From: Bradyrhizobium ontarionense
GTDB lineage: Bacteria; Pseudomonadota; Alphaproteobacteria; Rhizobiales; Xanthobacteraceae
Length of the DNA stretch: 64,000 bases
Direction: 5' to 3'
Assembly (NCBI RefSeq): GCF_021088345.1
Contig: NZ_CP088156.1
Span: forward strand, 7,617,001 to 7,681,000
Of this stretch, positions 53,786 through 64,000 are shown one piece after another (the stretch's first letter is position 1; every line of letters begins with the position of its first letter). The notes under the pieces were generated by a model. That model saw only the letters and a program-made list of their open reading frames with translations. It had not been told where the DNA came from and did not search any database. The translations under genes were made by a program, and so were the position numbers.

Positions 53786-56700
53786 TCATACCTCGTCTTC
53801 AATGTCGAGCAGACGGCGGCGGCTGGCGAGCAGTGCGTACTGCCGCCCGGACGCGACTTCCTGTTCCGGCTCGATCTGCGCTTCCGCCACAGCGGAGGCG
53901 CCAAGGAATTGCGCCAATTGACGGATGGAAGGATAGGCAAACAGCTTTACGACCGAAAGCTCGTGCCGGACCGATCTAACAATCCGGGAGCTTAGCTGGA
54001 TCAGGTCGAGCGAAGACAAGCCTAGTTCGAAGAAGTTGTCGTCGATGCCGACCTGCTCCAGGCGACAATATTCGGCCACGATACCTTGGAGTTGGCGCTC
54101 CATCGGACTGGTCGGTGGACAGAACAGCTGCCTCAGTTGTGGCCGTGGCTGCGTATTCTTGGGCGCCGCGCCAGCGTCATTGCCAATGGTCGTGACCCAG
54201 CGGTCGATACGGGTCTGAAGGTCGGCGGTGGAAACAACCAGCTGCGACGGCAGCCGCTGCAGCAGGGATTCGAAGACACGGCCGGCATCGTCCGGAACGA
54301 TGGCAAGTCTTGCCAATTCCTGTCCGACCGGCGAATCCAATTCCTCAAACCGCCAGGCGTCCCAGTCGATGCTGTACCAGGGAAACAAGCCGCTTCGACT
54401 TTGCGCCTGCGCAAATACATCCATGAACGCGTTGACCGCGGTATAAGACCCGTAACCGAGGCCGCCGAGAACCGTGGACAGCGAAGAGAACAGCAGACAG
54501 AATTCTGGAGGGTGACTTTTGAGGACGCTTCGAAGATTCTCGAGACCATGTACCTTGGCGGCGAACTGCTCCTCGTTGCGCACACGCACCAGCTCATCGA
54601 TCGTATGGAAGCTTCCCGGAAGTCCGGCAGAGTGAATGACCCCGTCGACTCCACCGAAGCGGGCGACCACTTGCGTCATCGCCTGTTCCAGCTGATCGCG
54701 ATTCGAGAGGTCCGCGACCAGCGGCAAGACCTCGCTGCCAAGAGCCTCCAGCTCCTTCACGACCTGCGAGCGACGGCTGATGCCTTCGGCCGACCTGGCG
54801 GTGACGGCCAGCCGTGCCTTATACTTGCGCGCAAGAAACAGTGCCAGTTGGCGGCCAATATCGCCGAGTCCGCCCAGGATCATATATGTTGCGCCCTCCC
54901 GGAAGTGCACGGCGGAGCGTGCAACTGATCCAGGTTCAATCTGCTCATAGCTGCGGATCCAGCGATGTGGTCCCCGCCAGGCAACGTCGCCATCATCGCA
55001 GTCCATCTCGGACAGCAGCCGCACGATGAAATCGCGGCCGGCACGCGCGTCGCCTGCGTCCACAAGTCTGCAGCGCAAGTTCCTGTATTCCTGCGGGAGT
55101 ACCCGGGCAGGCCCCAGCAGCATGGCCTGATATGGCGAAAGTCCCTCGGCTGCGGTGACGTCAAAGATGCCGCGGGTCACGGTGGTGATGGTGATTTTCG
55201 CGGCCGGTTCGGCATGAGCCAGCGCGTGCCCGGCGAACATCAGGCTGTAATAGGCGTCGGGCGATCCACGGTTCTGATGCAGCGGAAGCAGGTTGACCAC
55301 GTGGCTGGGCATGGTGCCCGCCTTCTTGATCTCATCCGCCAGTTGCTCAAAATGCGCGGCGCGGCTGGGATCGATGGTGACTGTGCCTTCGGACGAGCGG
55401 CGATAATGCTCCCCGGCGGTTACCATGACGGTCCGGCCGCCGCGGCTTGCGATTTCCTTTGCGAGCATTTTGCCGAGCTCGGAATCGTCGGCAAGAATCA
55501 GGATGGTCGACGGCGAGTCCGCGGGCGCAGGCATCGCCATCGCCCGCTTCCAGCCGGGAAGATAGAACCAGCGATCAACGTCGGAATGGCGCGCTTCGGG
55601 AGCGGTTGTCGGCTTCGCTTTGAGCACCGGGCGGCTATCGGGCCAGATGCGCCGCCGTTCGAACGGATAGCTCGGCAAGGGGACACGCCGCCGTGACTCA
55701 TGAGCCGAGAAGCGAGCCCAATCGACCGGCAATCCATGCCCCCATAAGGCGCCGAGCGCTCCAAGAAGCTGCGCCTGCTCTGGCGTACGCTCCTCGGAAT
55801 GGCGCATCAGATTGAATACCGGCTGCTGCTGATAGGCGCGGTGTCTGCGCACGAATGACCCCAGCGTTCTTCCAGGTCCCACCTCGACAAATACTGTCTC
55901 GGGCTGTTCAAGCAGCGGCGTGAGCCCCTCTGCGAAGCGCACCGCGCGGCGCAGGTGCTTCACCCAGTATTGCGGCGTGTTCACAACGTTGCGATCGATC
56001 GGCCTGCCGTCGAGATTGGAAATCCAGCCGCTTGCCGGCTCGAGGAATTGCATGCGTTTGCACACCGCTTCGAAATCCGCGAGGATCGGCTCCATCATCG
56101 GCGAGTGAAACGCATGGGACGTTTTCAATCTGGTGGCCACCACACCGTCTTTCTCCAGTTCGTCACAGAGCGACTGGATGGCTGCAGCCGGTCCCGACAC
56201 CACGCACGACCGGTCGGTGTTGACCGCGGCCACGGCCAGCTCCGCATTTAGCCGTGCGGTCACCATGTGCTCTTCAAGAGGCACGCTCACCATCTCGCCT
56301 GCGGGCAGGCTGGCCATCAGGCGGCCGCGTGTGGCAACCAAAGTCAGTGCGTCTTCCAGGCCGAACAAGCCTGCCAGACAGGCAGCCACGTACTCGCCGA
56401 CGCTGTGGCCGATCATGCCGTCAGCATGGATATTCCATTCCTGCAGGGTCCGGGCCAAAGCCCAGGAGACCGAAAACAGCAGTGGTTGAGTGTATTCGGT
56501 CTGATGAATTGCCTGGCTCGTTTCGAACAGAATAGATTTGGGATCGACGGGAAGCTGAGGTCGCAGCACGTCGAAGCATCGATCCAGCTGCGCCCTGAAA
56601 GCCGGCTCCTGTTGATAGAGCTCTCGCGCCATGCCCGGATATTGCGAGCCTTGACCGGGGAATAACAACACACATCGCGGGCGTTCCCAATCGGCCACGT

Positions 56701-59700
56701 GCCATCGGCCAGCATCACCGGCCAGCATGTTCGCGGCTTCGGTGGAATCGCGGCAACAGATCGTACGCCGGTGCGCCATCTGGCGACGTCCGTTCGCGAG
56801 CGTGAAGCTCACATCGGCCAGATCCTGCTCCGGATGGCGCTGCAGATGGCTCGACAACTGCAGACTCTTGGTGCGGAGGGCCTCTCGGGTGCGCGCCGAC
56901 AGCACAAGAAGCTGGTTGGCGCGGCCGGGAGCCGCGGGGCCAGTCTCGGGAGCTTCTTCGAGAATCGCATGGGCATTGGTGCCGCCAATGCCGAAGGAAC
57001 TGACGCCCGCCCTGCGCGGATGTCCTTGCGGCGCAACCCAATCAGTCAATGTGGTGTTCGCGCGGAACGGACCGTTGGCGAAATCGATGGCTGGATTCGG
57101 CGCGTCAAAGAACAGCGTGGGTGGAAGCTGGCGGTGTTTCAGAGCCAGTGTGGTCTTGATCAGGCCGGCCACGCCTGCTGCGGCGTTCAGATGACCGACA
57201 TTGGACTTGACCGAGCCGATCGAACAGAACCCCGCGGGCAGCAGCGATGCAGCCGCCACGGAAAACGCACGATGCAGTGCGTCCAGCTCGATCGGATCTC
57301 CCATCCGCGTCCCGGTGCCGTGCGCCTCGACATATCCGATGCTTTCCACCGGCACATTGGCCGCCTTCAGCGCCATGCCGATCGCGGCTGCCTGTCCGTC
57401 TAGGCTTGGCGCGGTGAAGCCCACTTTTCGATGTCCGTCATTGTTGATGCCGACGCCCCTGATCAACGCATGGACAGTGTCTCCGTCACGCTGCGCGTCG
57501 GCAAGCCGTTTGAGCACCACCATGCCGGCGCCATCGCCGAACACGGTGCCGGTGGAGCTCGCGTCAAAGGCGCGGGTGTGACCGTCGGCGGAATTGATGC
57601 TTCCTTCCTGGAAGAAATAGCCGGCGCGATCGATCGTAATCGTAACGCCGCCGGCGAGCGCCATGTCGCAAGCGCCCGACAGCAATTCCCTGCACGCCAG
57701 ATTGATGTTGACCAGGGATGTGGAGCAGGCCGTCTGCATCGAGATGGCGGGTCCGCGCAGGTCGGCGCGATAGGAAAATAGCGGCGCGAAGAACTCGCGG
57801 TCATTGAGCAACAGCGCACCGAACTGCTCGGCTTCGGATAGATCCGGGAGAATTCGCGTCAGCCATGGCAGGTTGGCGGTCACGCCAGCGTAGAGGCCGA
57901 TCGACCCCGCATAGCGCTCGGGATCGTATCCTGCGTGCTCCAATGCCTGCCAGGCGCATTCGTGAAAGATCCTGAACTGGGGATCCATCAGTTCCGCTTC
58001 GCGGCCGGAATAGTTGAAGAACTCAGGTTCGAACTCCTCAATGCCCGCCAATTCGCCTTTGGCGCGCACATAGTTCGGTGAGGCGAGATGTTGCTCCGGC
58101 ACGCCTGCCACCCGAAGCTCATCATCGCTGTAGAAGCGGATGGACTCAACGCCGCCTGCCAGGTTCTCCCAGAACTGGTCGATGTCGGCCGCTCCGGGGC
58201 CACGAAAGGCCATGCCGACGATGGCAATCGCATTGTCGATCCGCGGACTCGCAACGGGGCGAACGCCGATGGGGGCGGACCTGATATCAGCCGCCGGTGA
58301 TCGCCCACTGAGGAAGTCCGTCAGCGCAGCCGCGTTGGGATAGGCAAGAAGCATCTGCGTCGCGACGTCCCTGCCGAGCGTCTCCGATAATTTTGCGCTC
58401 AGGTTCACGAGATCGAGTGACGAAGCACCCAGATCGAAGAAATTGTCGCCAGCGTTGAGATGCTCGAAGCCGAAATAGCCTTTGATGGCCGTGGCGACCA
58501 GCGTAGCGAGTTCGCCTTCAAACGGACGAACGGGAGCCTGAGCCGTTGCGATCGTGAGCGCTGGGGAATCGGGCGTATGTCGCGCCACGGTGTGTCGCTC
58601 GAACGGATAGCCGGGCAACGACACGCGACGCGGTGCAAAGCCACTATGCAATGATTCCCATCGCGGGGGCACGCCGTGCGACCAGAGCTGGCCCAGGCAC
58701 GAGAGCAGGTCTGCAGTTGGATTGTCGGTCAGCCCGAGCAGGGACATTTCCCCGACGTTTGGTTTCGATGCGACTCTTGCTACGCGAAGGATGATGACAT
58801 TGGCCGCGCGCGCCGGTCGATCCGGCATTGCGGGAGCGTCGATGCCACGCTCGTTGCGAAGCAGCGATCGAAAAGCCTGTTGCAGCGACACCGTGGCGAC
58901 AACCGCGTTGGCCACATGGGTGCCGATCCCTTCGCCGATCGTCGCGGCCGGGTACAATCCCAGGCCTTTAAGTGTCATCGCGAGCGCGTATTGAAACACG
59001 AACTCGAGGCCGGGTGTCCAGTCGTGACGTTCCGCATCCGGGTTGACGGCGAGCCTCGCCAATTGGGCTGCGTCAACGCCGCCGTCCTTGGCGGCAATCT
59101 GTTCGCAGCACGCGTCGGCGGCATCCCGGAACACGGCGAGATCCTCATAGAGGCGCCAGCGCGCGGGGACCTCGACCCGGTCCGGCATAAAAAGATGAAC
59201 TGCGGGCGCTCCGTCCAGGGCCAGCTGTGGTTCGGCCGCAGCTGTGTCCGCCGCTTGGTCTGCAGCCTCCGCGACGCTTCGTGCGACGAATGTGCGCCGA
59301 AATGGCAACGAGGCCCGGCCGGTTTGCAGCGTCCAAGCCGTGTCTGCAAGGTCGAGATCGGGATGCGCGCGAAGGAACAGCGCAAGGTTCTGCGATTGCT
59401 TTGCGAGCGCCGCGGGCGTGCGGGCCGAAAGCACCAGCAATTGCGGCGGAGGATCCGGCCGCAAAGGCGCTGTTGCGGGAGCCTCCTCCAGCACCGCATG
59501 CGCATTGGTGCCTCCGATGCCAAACGAACTCACGCCAGCCCGCAGGGGCCGCGGTCCGTCCCAGATAGAGGTATCGGTTTTCACGTAGAACGGACTGAGG
59601 GCGAAATCGATCGCCGGATTGGGCTCACGAAAGTTGAGCGTGCGCGGTAGCACGCGATGATGGAGCGCCAGCGCCGTCTTGATGAACCCGGCTACCCCGG

Positions 59701-60769
59701 CTGCCGCATCCAGATGACCGATGTTGGTCTTGATCGACCCCAGCGCGCAAAAGCCGCGTTTTTCCGTCGCGAAAGCCCGCTTCAGCGCCTCCACCTCGAT
59801 CGGGTCGCCCACCGGCGTCGCCGTTCCGTGGGCCTCCACGTAGGAAATACTCTGCGCCTCCACCTCAGCTGCAGTCAGCGCGGCCGCCACTGCATCCGCC
59901 TGGCCGCGACTGGCGGGCGCGTTGTAGGAAACCTTCCGGGACCCATCATTATTGACCGCGGTTCCCTTCACCACCGCATAGATGTTGTCGCGCTCGCGAA
60001 TCGCGTCGGCGAGCCGCTTCAGCACCACCAGCCCGACGCCGTCTCCGAAGATAGTGCCGCCGGCATCCTTGTCGAACGCGCGGCAGTGGCCATCTGGCGA
60101 GTTGATGTGGCCTTCCCGGAAAAGATATCCGGGTCGCTTGGGAAGCTCGATGCTGGCGCCGCCCGCAAGTGCGATTTCCGCTTCTCCGCTCAGCAGGCAT
60201 TGAACGGCGAGATGGATAGCCACCAGCGAAGTGGAGCACGCCGTCTGCACCGACACCGCCGGGCCGCGGAGGTTCAGCTTGTAGGCAATCGTCGTCGCGA
60301 AGGAGGCGGCGTTCAGCTCGGCAACGAAGCGCCTTTCCAGCGGATCGTCCTCCGGCTTCACATGGCTGGTGATCCACGAGAGATTACTTGAGACGCCGGC
60401 GAACAGCGCGATCGACCGCTGCGATTCGAGTGGATCGCAGCCGGCATCTTCGAGCGCTGTCCACGCACATTCGTGCAGCGCGCGTATTTGCGGATCGAGC
60501 AGGCGTGCTTCGCGGGGATGATAACCGAAGAAGTCGCCGTCAAAGCCGTCAGCATCGTCTAGCCAAGGCTTGGCCTTCACATAATGCGGGTTTGCGATCA
60601 GCTCCTGTGGGACGCCTTCCGCGACCAGTTCCTGGTCCGTGTAGAAACGAATGCTCTCTTTGCCCTCGGTGAGATTGCGCCACAGCTCGCGCCAATCCGC
60701 CGCGCCTGGAAAGCGGCACGCCAAGCCGATGACGGCGATCTCAAGACCGGTTTGGCTGGTCTCGCTCAT
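53786..60769 (-). CDS. Bimodular type I PKS: KS-decayed AT-ACP-KS-AT-KR-ACP
   Basis: 2327 residues. Module 1: KS (about 5-430; Cys178, His314, His352), then an AT-like region (about 520-700) without a catalytic serine: GEGIG at 612-616 replaces GHSxG and the HAFH motif is gone. An ACP (about 750-820) has Ser784. Module 2: KS (about 845-1270; Cys1015, His1150, His1193); AT (about 1365-1680) with Ser1456 in GHSVGEY and HAFH at 1552-1555, malonyl type; KR (about 1755-2180) with GGLGDIG at 1966-1972, Ser2095/2096, Tyr2109 and Asn2113; ACP with Ser2253. There is no DH or ER, so module 2 should give a beta-hydroxy unit. Its ATG overlaps the stop of the upstream PKS gene by four bases. Confidence 0.92.
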   Translation of the reverse strand: MSETSQTGLEIAVIGLACRFPGAADWRELWRNLTEGKESIRFYTDQELVAEGVPQELIANPHYVKAKPWLDDADGFDGDFFGYHPREARLLDPQIRALHECAWTALEDAGCDPLESQRSIALFAGVSSNLSWITSHVKPEDDPLERRFVAELNAASFATTIAYKLNLRGPAVSVQTACSTSLVAIHLAVQCLLSGEAEIALAGGASIELPKRPGYLFREGHINSPDGHCRAFDKDAGGTIFGDGVGLVVLKRLADAIRERDNIYAVVKGTAVNNDGSRKVSYNAPASRGQADAVAAALTAAEVEAQSISYVEAHGTATPVGDPIEVEALKRAFATEKRGFCALGSIKTNIGHLDAAAGVAGFIKTALALHHRVLPRTLNFREPNPAIDFALSPFYVKTDTSIWDGPRPLRAGVSSFGIGGTNAHAVLEEAPATAPLRPDPPPQLLVLSARTPAALAKQSQNLALFLRAHPDLDLADTAWTLQTGRASLPFRRTFVARSVAEAADQAADTAAAEPQLALDGAPAVHLFMPDRVEVPARWRLYEDLAVFRDAADACCEQIAAKDGGVDAAQLARLAVNPDAERHDWTPGLEFVFQYALAMTLKGLGLYPAATIGEGIGTHVANAVVATVSLQQAFRSLLRNERGIDAPAMPDRPARAANVIILRVARVASKPNVGEMSLLGLTDNPTADLLSCLGQLWSHGVPPRWESLHSGFAPRRVSLPGYPFERHTVARHTPDSPALTIATAQAPVRPFEGELATLVATAIKGYFGFEHLNAGDNFFDLGASSLDLVNLSAKLSETLGRDVATQMLLAYPNAAALTDFLSGRSPAADIRSAPIGVRPVASPRIDNAIAIVGMAFRGPGAADIDQFWENLAGGVESIRFYSDDELRVAGVPEQHLASPNYVRAKGELAGIEEFEPEFFNYSGREAELMDPQFRIFHECAWQALEHAGYDPERYAGSIGLYAGVTANLPWLTRILPDLSEAEQFGALLLNDREFFAPLFSYRADLRGPAISMQTACSTSLVNINLACRELLSGACDMALAGGVTITIDRAGYFFQEGSINSADGHTRAFDASSTGTVFGDGAGMVVLKRLADAQRDGDTVHALIRGVGINNDGHRKVGFTAPSLDGQAAAIGMALKAANVPVESIGYVEAHGTGTRMGDPIELDALHRAFSVAAASLLPAGFCSIGSVKSNVGHLNAAAGVAGLIKTTLALKHRQLPPTLFFDAPNPAIDFANGPFRANTTLTDWVAPQGHPRRAGVSSFGIGGTNAHAILEEAPETGPAAPGRANQLLVLSARTREALRTKSLQLSSHLQRHPEQDLADVSFTLANGRRQMAHRRTICCRDSTEAANMLAGDAGRWHVADWERPRCVLLFPGQGSQYPGMARELYQQEPAFRAQLDRCFDVLRPQLPVDPKSILFETSQAIHQTEYTQPLLFSVSWALARTLQEWNIHADGMIGHSVGEYVAACLAGLFGLEDALTLVATRGRLMASLPAGEMVSVPLEEHMVTARLNAELAVAAVNTDRSCVVSGPAAAIQSLCDELEKDGVVATRLKTSHAFHSPMMEPILADFEAVCKRMQFLEPASGWISNLDGRPIDRNVVNTPQYWVKHLRRAVRFAEGLTPLLEQPETVFVEVGPGRTLGSFVRRHRAYQQQPVFNLMRHSEERTPEQAQLLGALGALWGHGLPVDWARFSAHESRRRVPLPSYPFERRRIWPDSRPVLKAKPTTAPEARHSDVDRWFYLPGWKRAMAMPAPADSPSTILILADDSELGKMLAKEIASRGGRTVMVTAGEHYRRSSEGTVTIDPSRAAHFEQLADEIKKAGTMPSHVVNLLPLHQNRGSPDAYYSLMFAGHALAHAEPAAKITITTVTRGIFDVTAAEGLSPYQAMLLGPARVLPQEYRNLRCRLVDAGDARAGRDFIVRLLSEMDCDDGDVAWRGPHRWIRSYEQIEPGSVARSAVHFREGATYMILGGLGDIGRQLALFLARKYKARLAVTARSAEGISRRSQVVKELEALGSEVLPLVADLSNRDQLEQAMTQVVARFGGVDGVIHSAGLPGSFHTIDELVRVRNEEQFAAKVHGLENLRSVLKSHPPEFCLLFSSLSTVLGGLGYGSYTAVNAFMDVFAQAQSRSGLFPWYSIDWDAWRFEELDSPVGQELARLAIVPDDAGRVFESLLQRLPSQLVVSTADLQTRIDRWVTTIGNDAGAAPKNTQPRPQLRQLFCPPTSPMERQLQGIVAEYCRLEQVGIDDNFFELGLSSLDLIQLSSRIVRSVRHELSVVKLFAYPSIRQLAQFLGASAVAEAQIEPEQEVASGRQYALLASRRRLLDIEDEV

Positions 60770-63700
60770 GGCGTCATCTCGATCCGGGCGCGCTGTGTCA
60801 GCAGATTTCGGCCGCGCCTGCCGGAATCGGCGCTGGTAGAACCGGGCCGAGCGCTATTGCTTTCAGCCAGATGGCGAGCCAGCGCATTGATCGTCGGATG
60901 ATTGTACAGCATGGTCGGCGCGATTTCGCGGCTCAAGGCCATCTGGAGTCTTCCCGTAAGCTGCACAATGTCGAAAGACGTCGCGCCGAGTTCGAAGAAG
61001 TTCTGGTTCGTATCCACGTCATCGACGCCGAACAGCGATTTCCAGATATCCCGAATCTGCTGCGAGACCTCGGCGGCGCCGCCGACTGCCGCAGCGATGG
61101 GCGTCGCTCGGACATCAACCAAGCGCCGCGTGGCGCGCCGCTCCCAATCTCCCACGGAGACCAGAATATTGGGATTGCCCGACTGCAGGGCGCGGCGGAA
61201 GGCATCGTAGCCTTGGGACGGGGAGAGCCCGTGGTCGAGTGGAATACCCGTGCCTTGCGCGAAGCGTTCGGCCATGCCGACTTCGCGCCACGTATCCCAG
61301 TTGATGCTGAACACAGGCTTTCCAAGGCTGCGCCGGTGCGCCGCGAACGAGTCGAGGAATGCGTTTGCGGCGGCGTAGGCAGCTTGTCCGGGGCCCGGGA
61401 TCCAGGCGTCCACGGAAGACATCAGGGCGAAGAATTCGTAGTCATCAAGCAACTGTTCGACGACGAGCGTGCCATCGACCTTGGCGCGCAGCGCTGCTCG
61501 GACTTCTGCGTCGCTCTGCTCCCTGAGCAACCGTCCGCTGGCGGTCCCCGCGGCATGGATGACGCCGTCCAGTTTCCCGAAATGTTGCCGGGCGCGCTGG
61601 AATACGTCCCGCATCTGATCCGGTTCGGCAACGTCCGCCGCCATGATGAGCGGCTTCGGACCGCCTTCCCACGAGCCGAGCCGGGCATCGTCGCAGCCGT
61701 CGCGCAGGCCGCTGAGGCTCACCAGCGCCACGCCGGCCTTGAAATCGCGGGCGAGGCTCAGCGCCAAGGTCAGCCCGATCCCACCGAGCCCGCCGGTTAT
61801 CAGATAAATGCCCCCGCTGCGCAGCGGAGACGGCCCGTTGGACACTGGCGGCAGACGCTCCTGCGTCGGCTCCCAAATCAGTCCGCCCCGGCAAGCGGCT
61901 CGCGCCGGCGGATCTTCGCGAGTGCAGATCTGCAATATCAGGTTGGCGGTGCTTTGCCCAAGGTCGGCCTGGTCCACATCGATCGAATGGCATCGCCATT
62001 GTGGAAATTCGGCCGCGGCGGTCTGGCAAACGCCGGTCAACAGCGCCCACGCCGGTTCGCACCGTTCGGTGCCGGAAACTGCAAACGCACTGCGGGTCAC
62101 CACGGTGAAGCGGCCGCCGCGTGCCCATCCGTGCTTATCGAGGGCCCTCAACAGTCTGATCAGAGGTAGCAAGCCGAGCGAGATCGTATTCTCGGCCAAC
62201 GCATCGATGTCCGGGGCGAGGAAGAGGATATGGTGCGATTCGAGATGGAGTTCGGTTACAGGACTATCAGGATCGAGCACCACGGGACGGTGCCCGGATT
62301 GCCCGAGCAATCCGGCGATCTCTCGTCCGAATTTGTCGTCGCGGGTGATGATTGCCCACTGCGACGGTGTTCCAAGCGAAGCAGTTCCAGCGATGGCGGG
62401 CCAGATCCGACGCCAGGAGAGGCCGTAGAGGTGCACGTCCGCTTCGCGACCCGCTTGGGAGGATGGCGTTCCCGAAAGAAGCCGCTCCGGATCGCCCTTG
62501 AGCGTATGAATGGTTCGCTCGAACGGATACCCGGGCAGTCCGACTTTTCGGCGCGGACTGCCATGCAGTCCACGCCAGTCGAGGCAGACGCCGTGACGCC
62601 ACAGCGTTGCGGCCGCCTCGAGCAAAAAGGCACGGTCGGCAATGGCGTGATCGCGATGCCGGATCGTCGGCTGAATCGGCAACGTGGAGGAGAAGCGCCG
62701 GCGCGCCAGCGCGCTGAGCGCGCCGCCGGGGCCGATCTCGAGCAATGCCGGGTTGTGGCTGCTGCGGATGGTGTCAAGCCCGCCGGCAAAGTTGACGGTC
62801 TGCCTCAGCTGACTTGCCCAGTAACGCGGATCGGTGGCTTCCTCAGCGGTAATCCAGCTTCCGCTGAGGCACGAGATGAACGGGATACGAGGCGGCCTGG
62901 GACCTAGTTCGGCGATCCGGGTCGCCAATCGATCGAGGATCGGATCCATCATGCCGGAGTGGAATGCATGGGAGACATCGAGCGGCACCGCATGGAAGCC
63001 GCGCTGTTTCAACCCGGCTTCGAGACCGGCAATTGCGGATGGCGGGCCGCTGACGACATGCTGATCCGCGCCGTTGATCGCTGCGATCGACACGCCATCT
63101 AACAAAGGCAACAGCACGGTGAGAGGAGCGTTGGTGGAGAGCATCGATCCCGAAGGCAGCTCGCCCATCAGACGTCCGCGATATGCCAGCAGGTCAAGCG
63201 TCTGATCGACGGTGAAGACGCCGGCCAGGCATGCTGCGGTGTATTCGCCCAGGCTGTGGCCAATCATCGCGATCGGCTTGAGCCCCCACGAAAGCGCCAA
63301 TTGCGCCATTGCATACTCGATAGCAAAGAGCAGTGGCTGCACCACTTCGGTGCGGCGAAGTGCGGCTTCATACTCCCGGCGCATGGACGCTGGAGGAGCT
63401 ATAAAACCCTGCCACGACAGCCCGGTCGGAGCGTATGGCGCCAGCACGTCGAAGCAGTGGTCGATGTGCTCCCGAAATATCGGCGCTTCGTCATAGAGCC
63501 CGGCGCCCATCTCCAGATATTGGCTGCCCTGGCCGGGAAACATGAAAACCAGATCGGGTGCGGTCTTCGGTGCCCGGCCTCGGGTCATGAGCGGCGCCGC
63601 TCGGCCTTCCAGTGCGTCGGCAACCTGGTCCAAGCCGGATGCGACGACGGTCGCTCGATACTCGAATCCGGCCCGACCGGTCTGCAGCGTGTAGGCAACG

Positions 63701-64000
63701 TCGGCGCAGGAGAGCTCCGGCCGATCTCGCAGGGCGGCTGCAATCCGCACTGTCAGACGATCAAGGGCCGGAGCCGACTTCGCCGAAAAAACCAGCATTT
63801 GTTGCCGCGAGATGTCATCTCGCGGCTCGGTCGGAGGCGCCTCCTCGAGAATCGCATGGACGTTGGTGCCGCCGATTCCGAACGAGCTCACTCCAGCCCG
63901 GCGAGGAGAGCCTTGCAAGGCCGGCCATTCCATGCCGTCCGCAGCAACGCGAAACGGCGTTTCGCTCAGACCGGCTGCGGAATTGGGAGAGCGGAAATGC
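60766..64000 (-). CDS. Type I PKS, partial at window edge: (KS)-AT-KR-ACP
   Basis: The frame is open through the right end of the window, so the 5' part (most of the KS) is missing. Counting from Met at 63933 the visible part has the KS end (GVSSFGIGGTNVHAILEEA, about 14-32) and AT (about 130-440; Ser227 in GHSLGEY; HAFH at 322-325, malonyl type). KR (about 500-900) has GGLGGIG at 714-720, Ser839/840, Tyr853 and Asn857. ACP (about 950-1020) has Ser986 in LGATSFD. No DH or ER is present. It overlaps the next PKS gene by four bases (ATGA), so the genes are translated in series from this one. More PKS or NRPS genes are expected to the right. Confidence 0.92.
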   Translation of the reverse strand, partial: HFRSPNSAAGLSETPFRVAADGMEWPALQGSPRRAGVSSFGIGGTNVHAILEEAPPTEPRDDISRQQMLVFSAKSAPALDRLTVRIAAALRDRPELSCADVAYTLQTGRAGFEYRATVVASGLDQVADALEGRAAPLMTRGRAPKTAPDLVFMFPGQGSQYLEMGAGLYDEAPIFREHIDHCFDVLAPYAPTGLSWQGFIAPPASMRREYEAALRRTEVVQPLLFAIEYAMAQLALSWGLKPIAMIGHSLGEYTAACLAGVFTVDQTLDLLAYRGRLMGELPSGSMLSTNAPLTVLLPLLDGVSIAAINGADQHVVSGPPSAIAGLEAGLKQRGFHAVPLDVSHAFHSGMMDPILDRLATRIAELGPRPPRIPFISCLSGSWITAEEATDPRYWASQLRQTVNFAGGLDTIRSSHNPALLEIGPGGALSALARRRFSSTLPIQPTIRHRDHAIADRAFLLEAAATLWRHGVCLDWRGLHGSPRRKVGLPGYPFERTIHTLKGDPERLLSGTPSSQAGREADVHLYGLSWRRIWPAIAGTASLGTPSQWAIITRDDKFGREIAGLLGQSGHRPVVLDPDSPVTELHLESHHILFLAPDIDALAENTISLGLLPLIRLLRALDKHGWARGGRFTVVTRSAFAVSGTERCEPAWALLTGVCQTAAAEFPQWRCHSIDVDQADLGQSTANLILQICTREDPPARAACRGGLIWEPTQERLPPVSNGPSPLRSGGIYLITGGLGGIGLTLALSLARDFKAGVALVSLSGLRDGCDDARLGSWEGGPKPLIMAADVAEPDQMRDVFQRARQHFGKLDGVIHAAGTASGRLLREQSDAEVRAALRAKVDGTLVVEQLLDDYEFFALMSSVDAWIPGPGQAAYAAANAFLDSFAAHRRSLGKPVFSINWDTWREVGMAERFAQGTGIPLDHGLSPSQGYDAFRRALQSGNPNILVSVGDWERRATRRLVDVRATPIAAAVGGAAEVSQQIRDIWKSLFGVDDVDTNQNFFELGATSFDIVQLTGRLQMALSREIAPTMLYNHPTINALARHLAESNSARPGSTSADSGRRGRNLLTQRARIEMTP

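Overview
The window reads as chromosome of a GC-rich alphaproteobacterium of the Bradyrhizobium type. The evidence is uniformly high-GC codon use, a Crp/Fnr protein of the FixK type behind a perfect TTGAT-N4-ATCAA box, 2-isopropylmalate synthase preceded by a leucine-rich leader, many NitT/TRAP/OpuB solute transporters, and intergenic palindromes of the kind scattered through these genomes. The genus is inferred from protein style; no rRNA is present to confirm it.

Bases 1-24.1 kb are mostly ordinary chromosome. They hold the end of a sulfatase-fold enzyme, a rhodanese, a MarR/isochorismatase-like/MFS operon, an OpuB-type osmoprotectant transporter (fused permease and binding protein plus ATPase), a NitT/TauT-type ABC transporter followed by NUDIX and PPK2 genes, and a surface/signalling locus (CHASE2-PAS-GGDEF-EAL protein, FecR-domain protein, divergent TpsB/FhaC-type outer-membrane transporter). 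An AT-richer patch at 17.5-21.6 kb carries an unknown gene, an intact IS1182-type element, a Crp/Fnr regulator and a zinc-ribbon gene. A Bcr/CflA-type MFS gene, a YqfO-like gene and a CAP-domain gene follow.

Bases 24-39.5 kb carry two regulators, an HXXEE membrane protein, a PepSY reductase with its TonB-dependent siderophore receptor, two paralogous periplasmic SxxK hydrolases, a membrane-anchored zinc protease, small membrane proteins, a PAS protein and a GH79-like glycosidase. Bases 39.5-41.5 kb are nearly gene-free and full of palindromic or dispersed repeats. They end in a candidate leucine leader peptide and attenuator ahead of leuA. A DctPQM TRAP transporter and a Spy-like periplasmic protein follow.

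A tRNA-Lys(CTT) gene at 47.7 kb marks a sharp change. Directly after it lie the C-terminal scrap of a tyrosine recombinase, a headless and tailless flavin reductase fragment, and then at least 15.6 kb of minus-strand polyketide synthase genes running off the right edge. In transcription order the assembly line is: (KS)-AT-KR-ACP; KS-decayed AT-ACP-KS-AT-KR-ACP; KS-AT-ACP-C-degenerate C. The three genes are translationally coupled or nearly so. The decayed AT, the terminal condensation domains, and the absence of DH, ER and thioesterase domains make this island the most interesting part of the window. No product can be named from the sequence alone.
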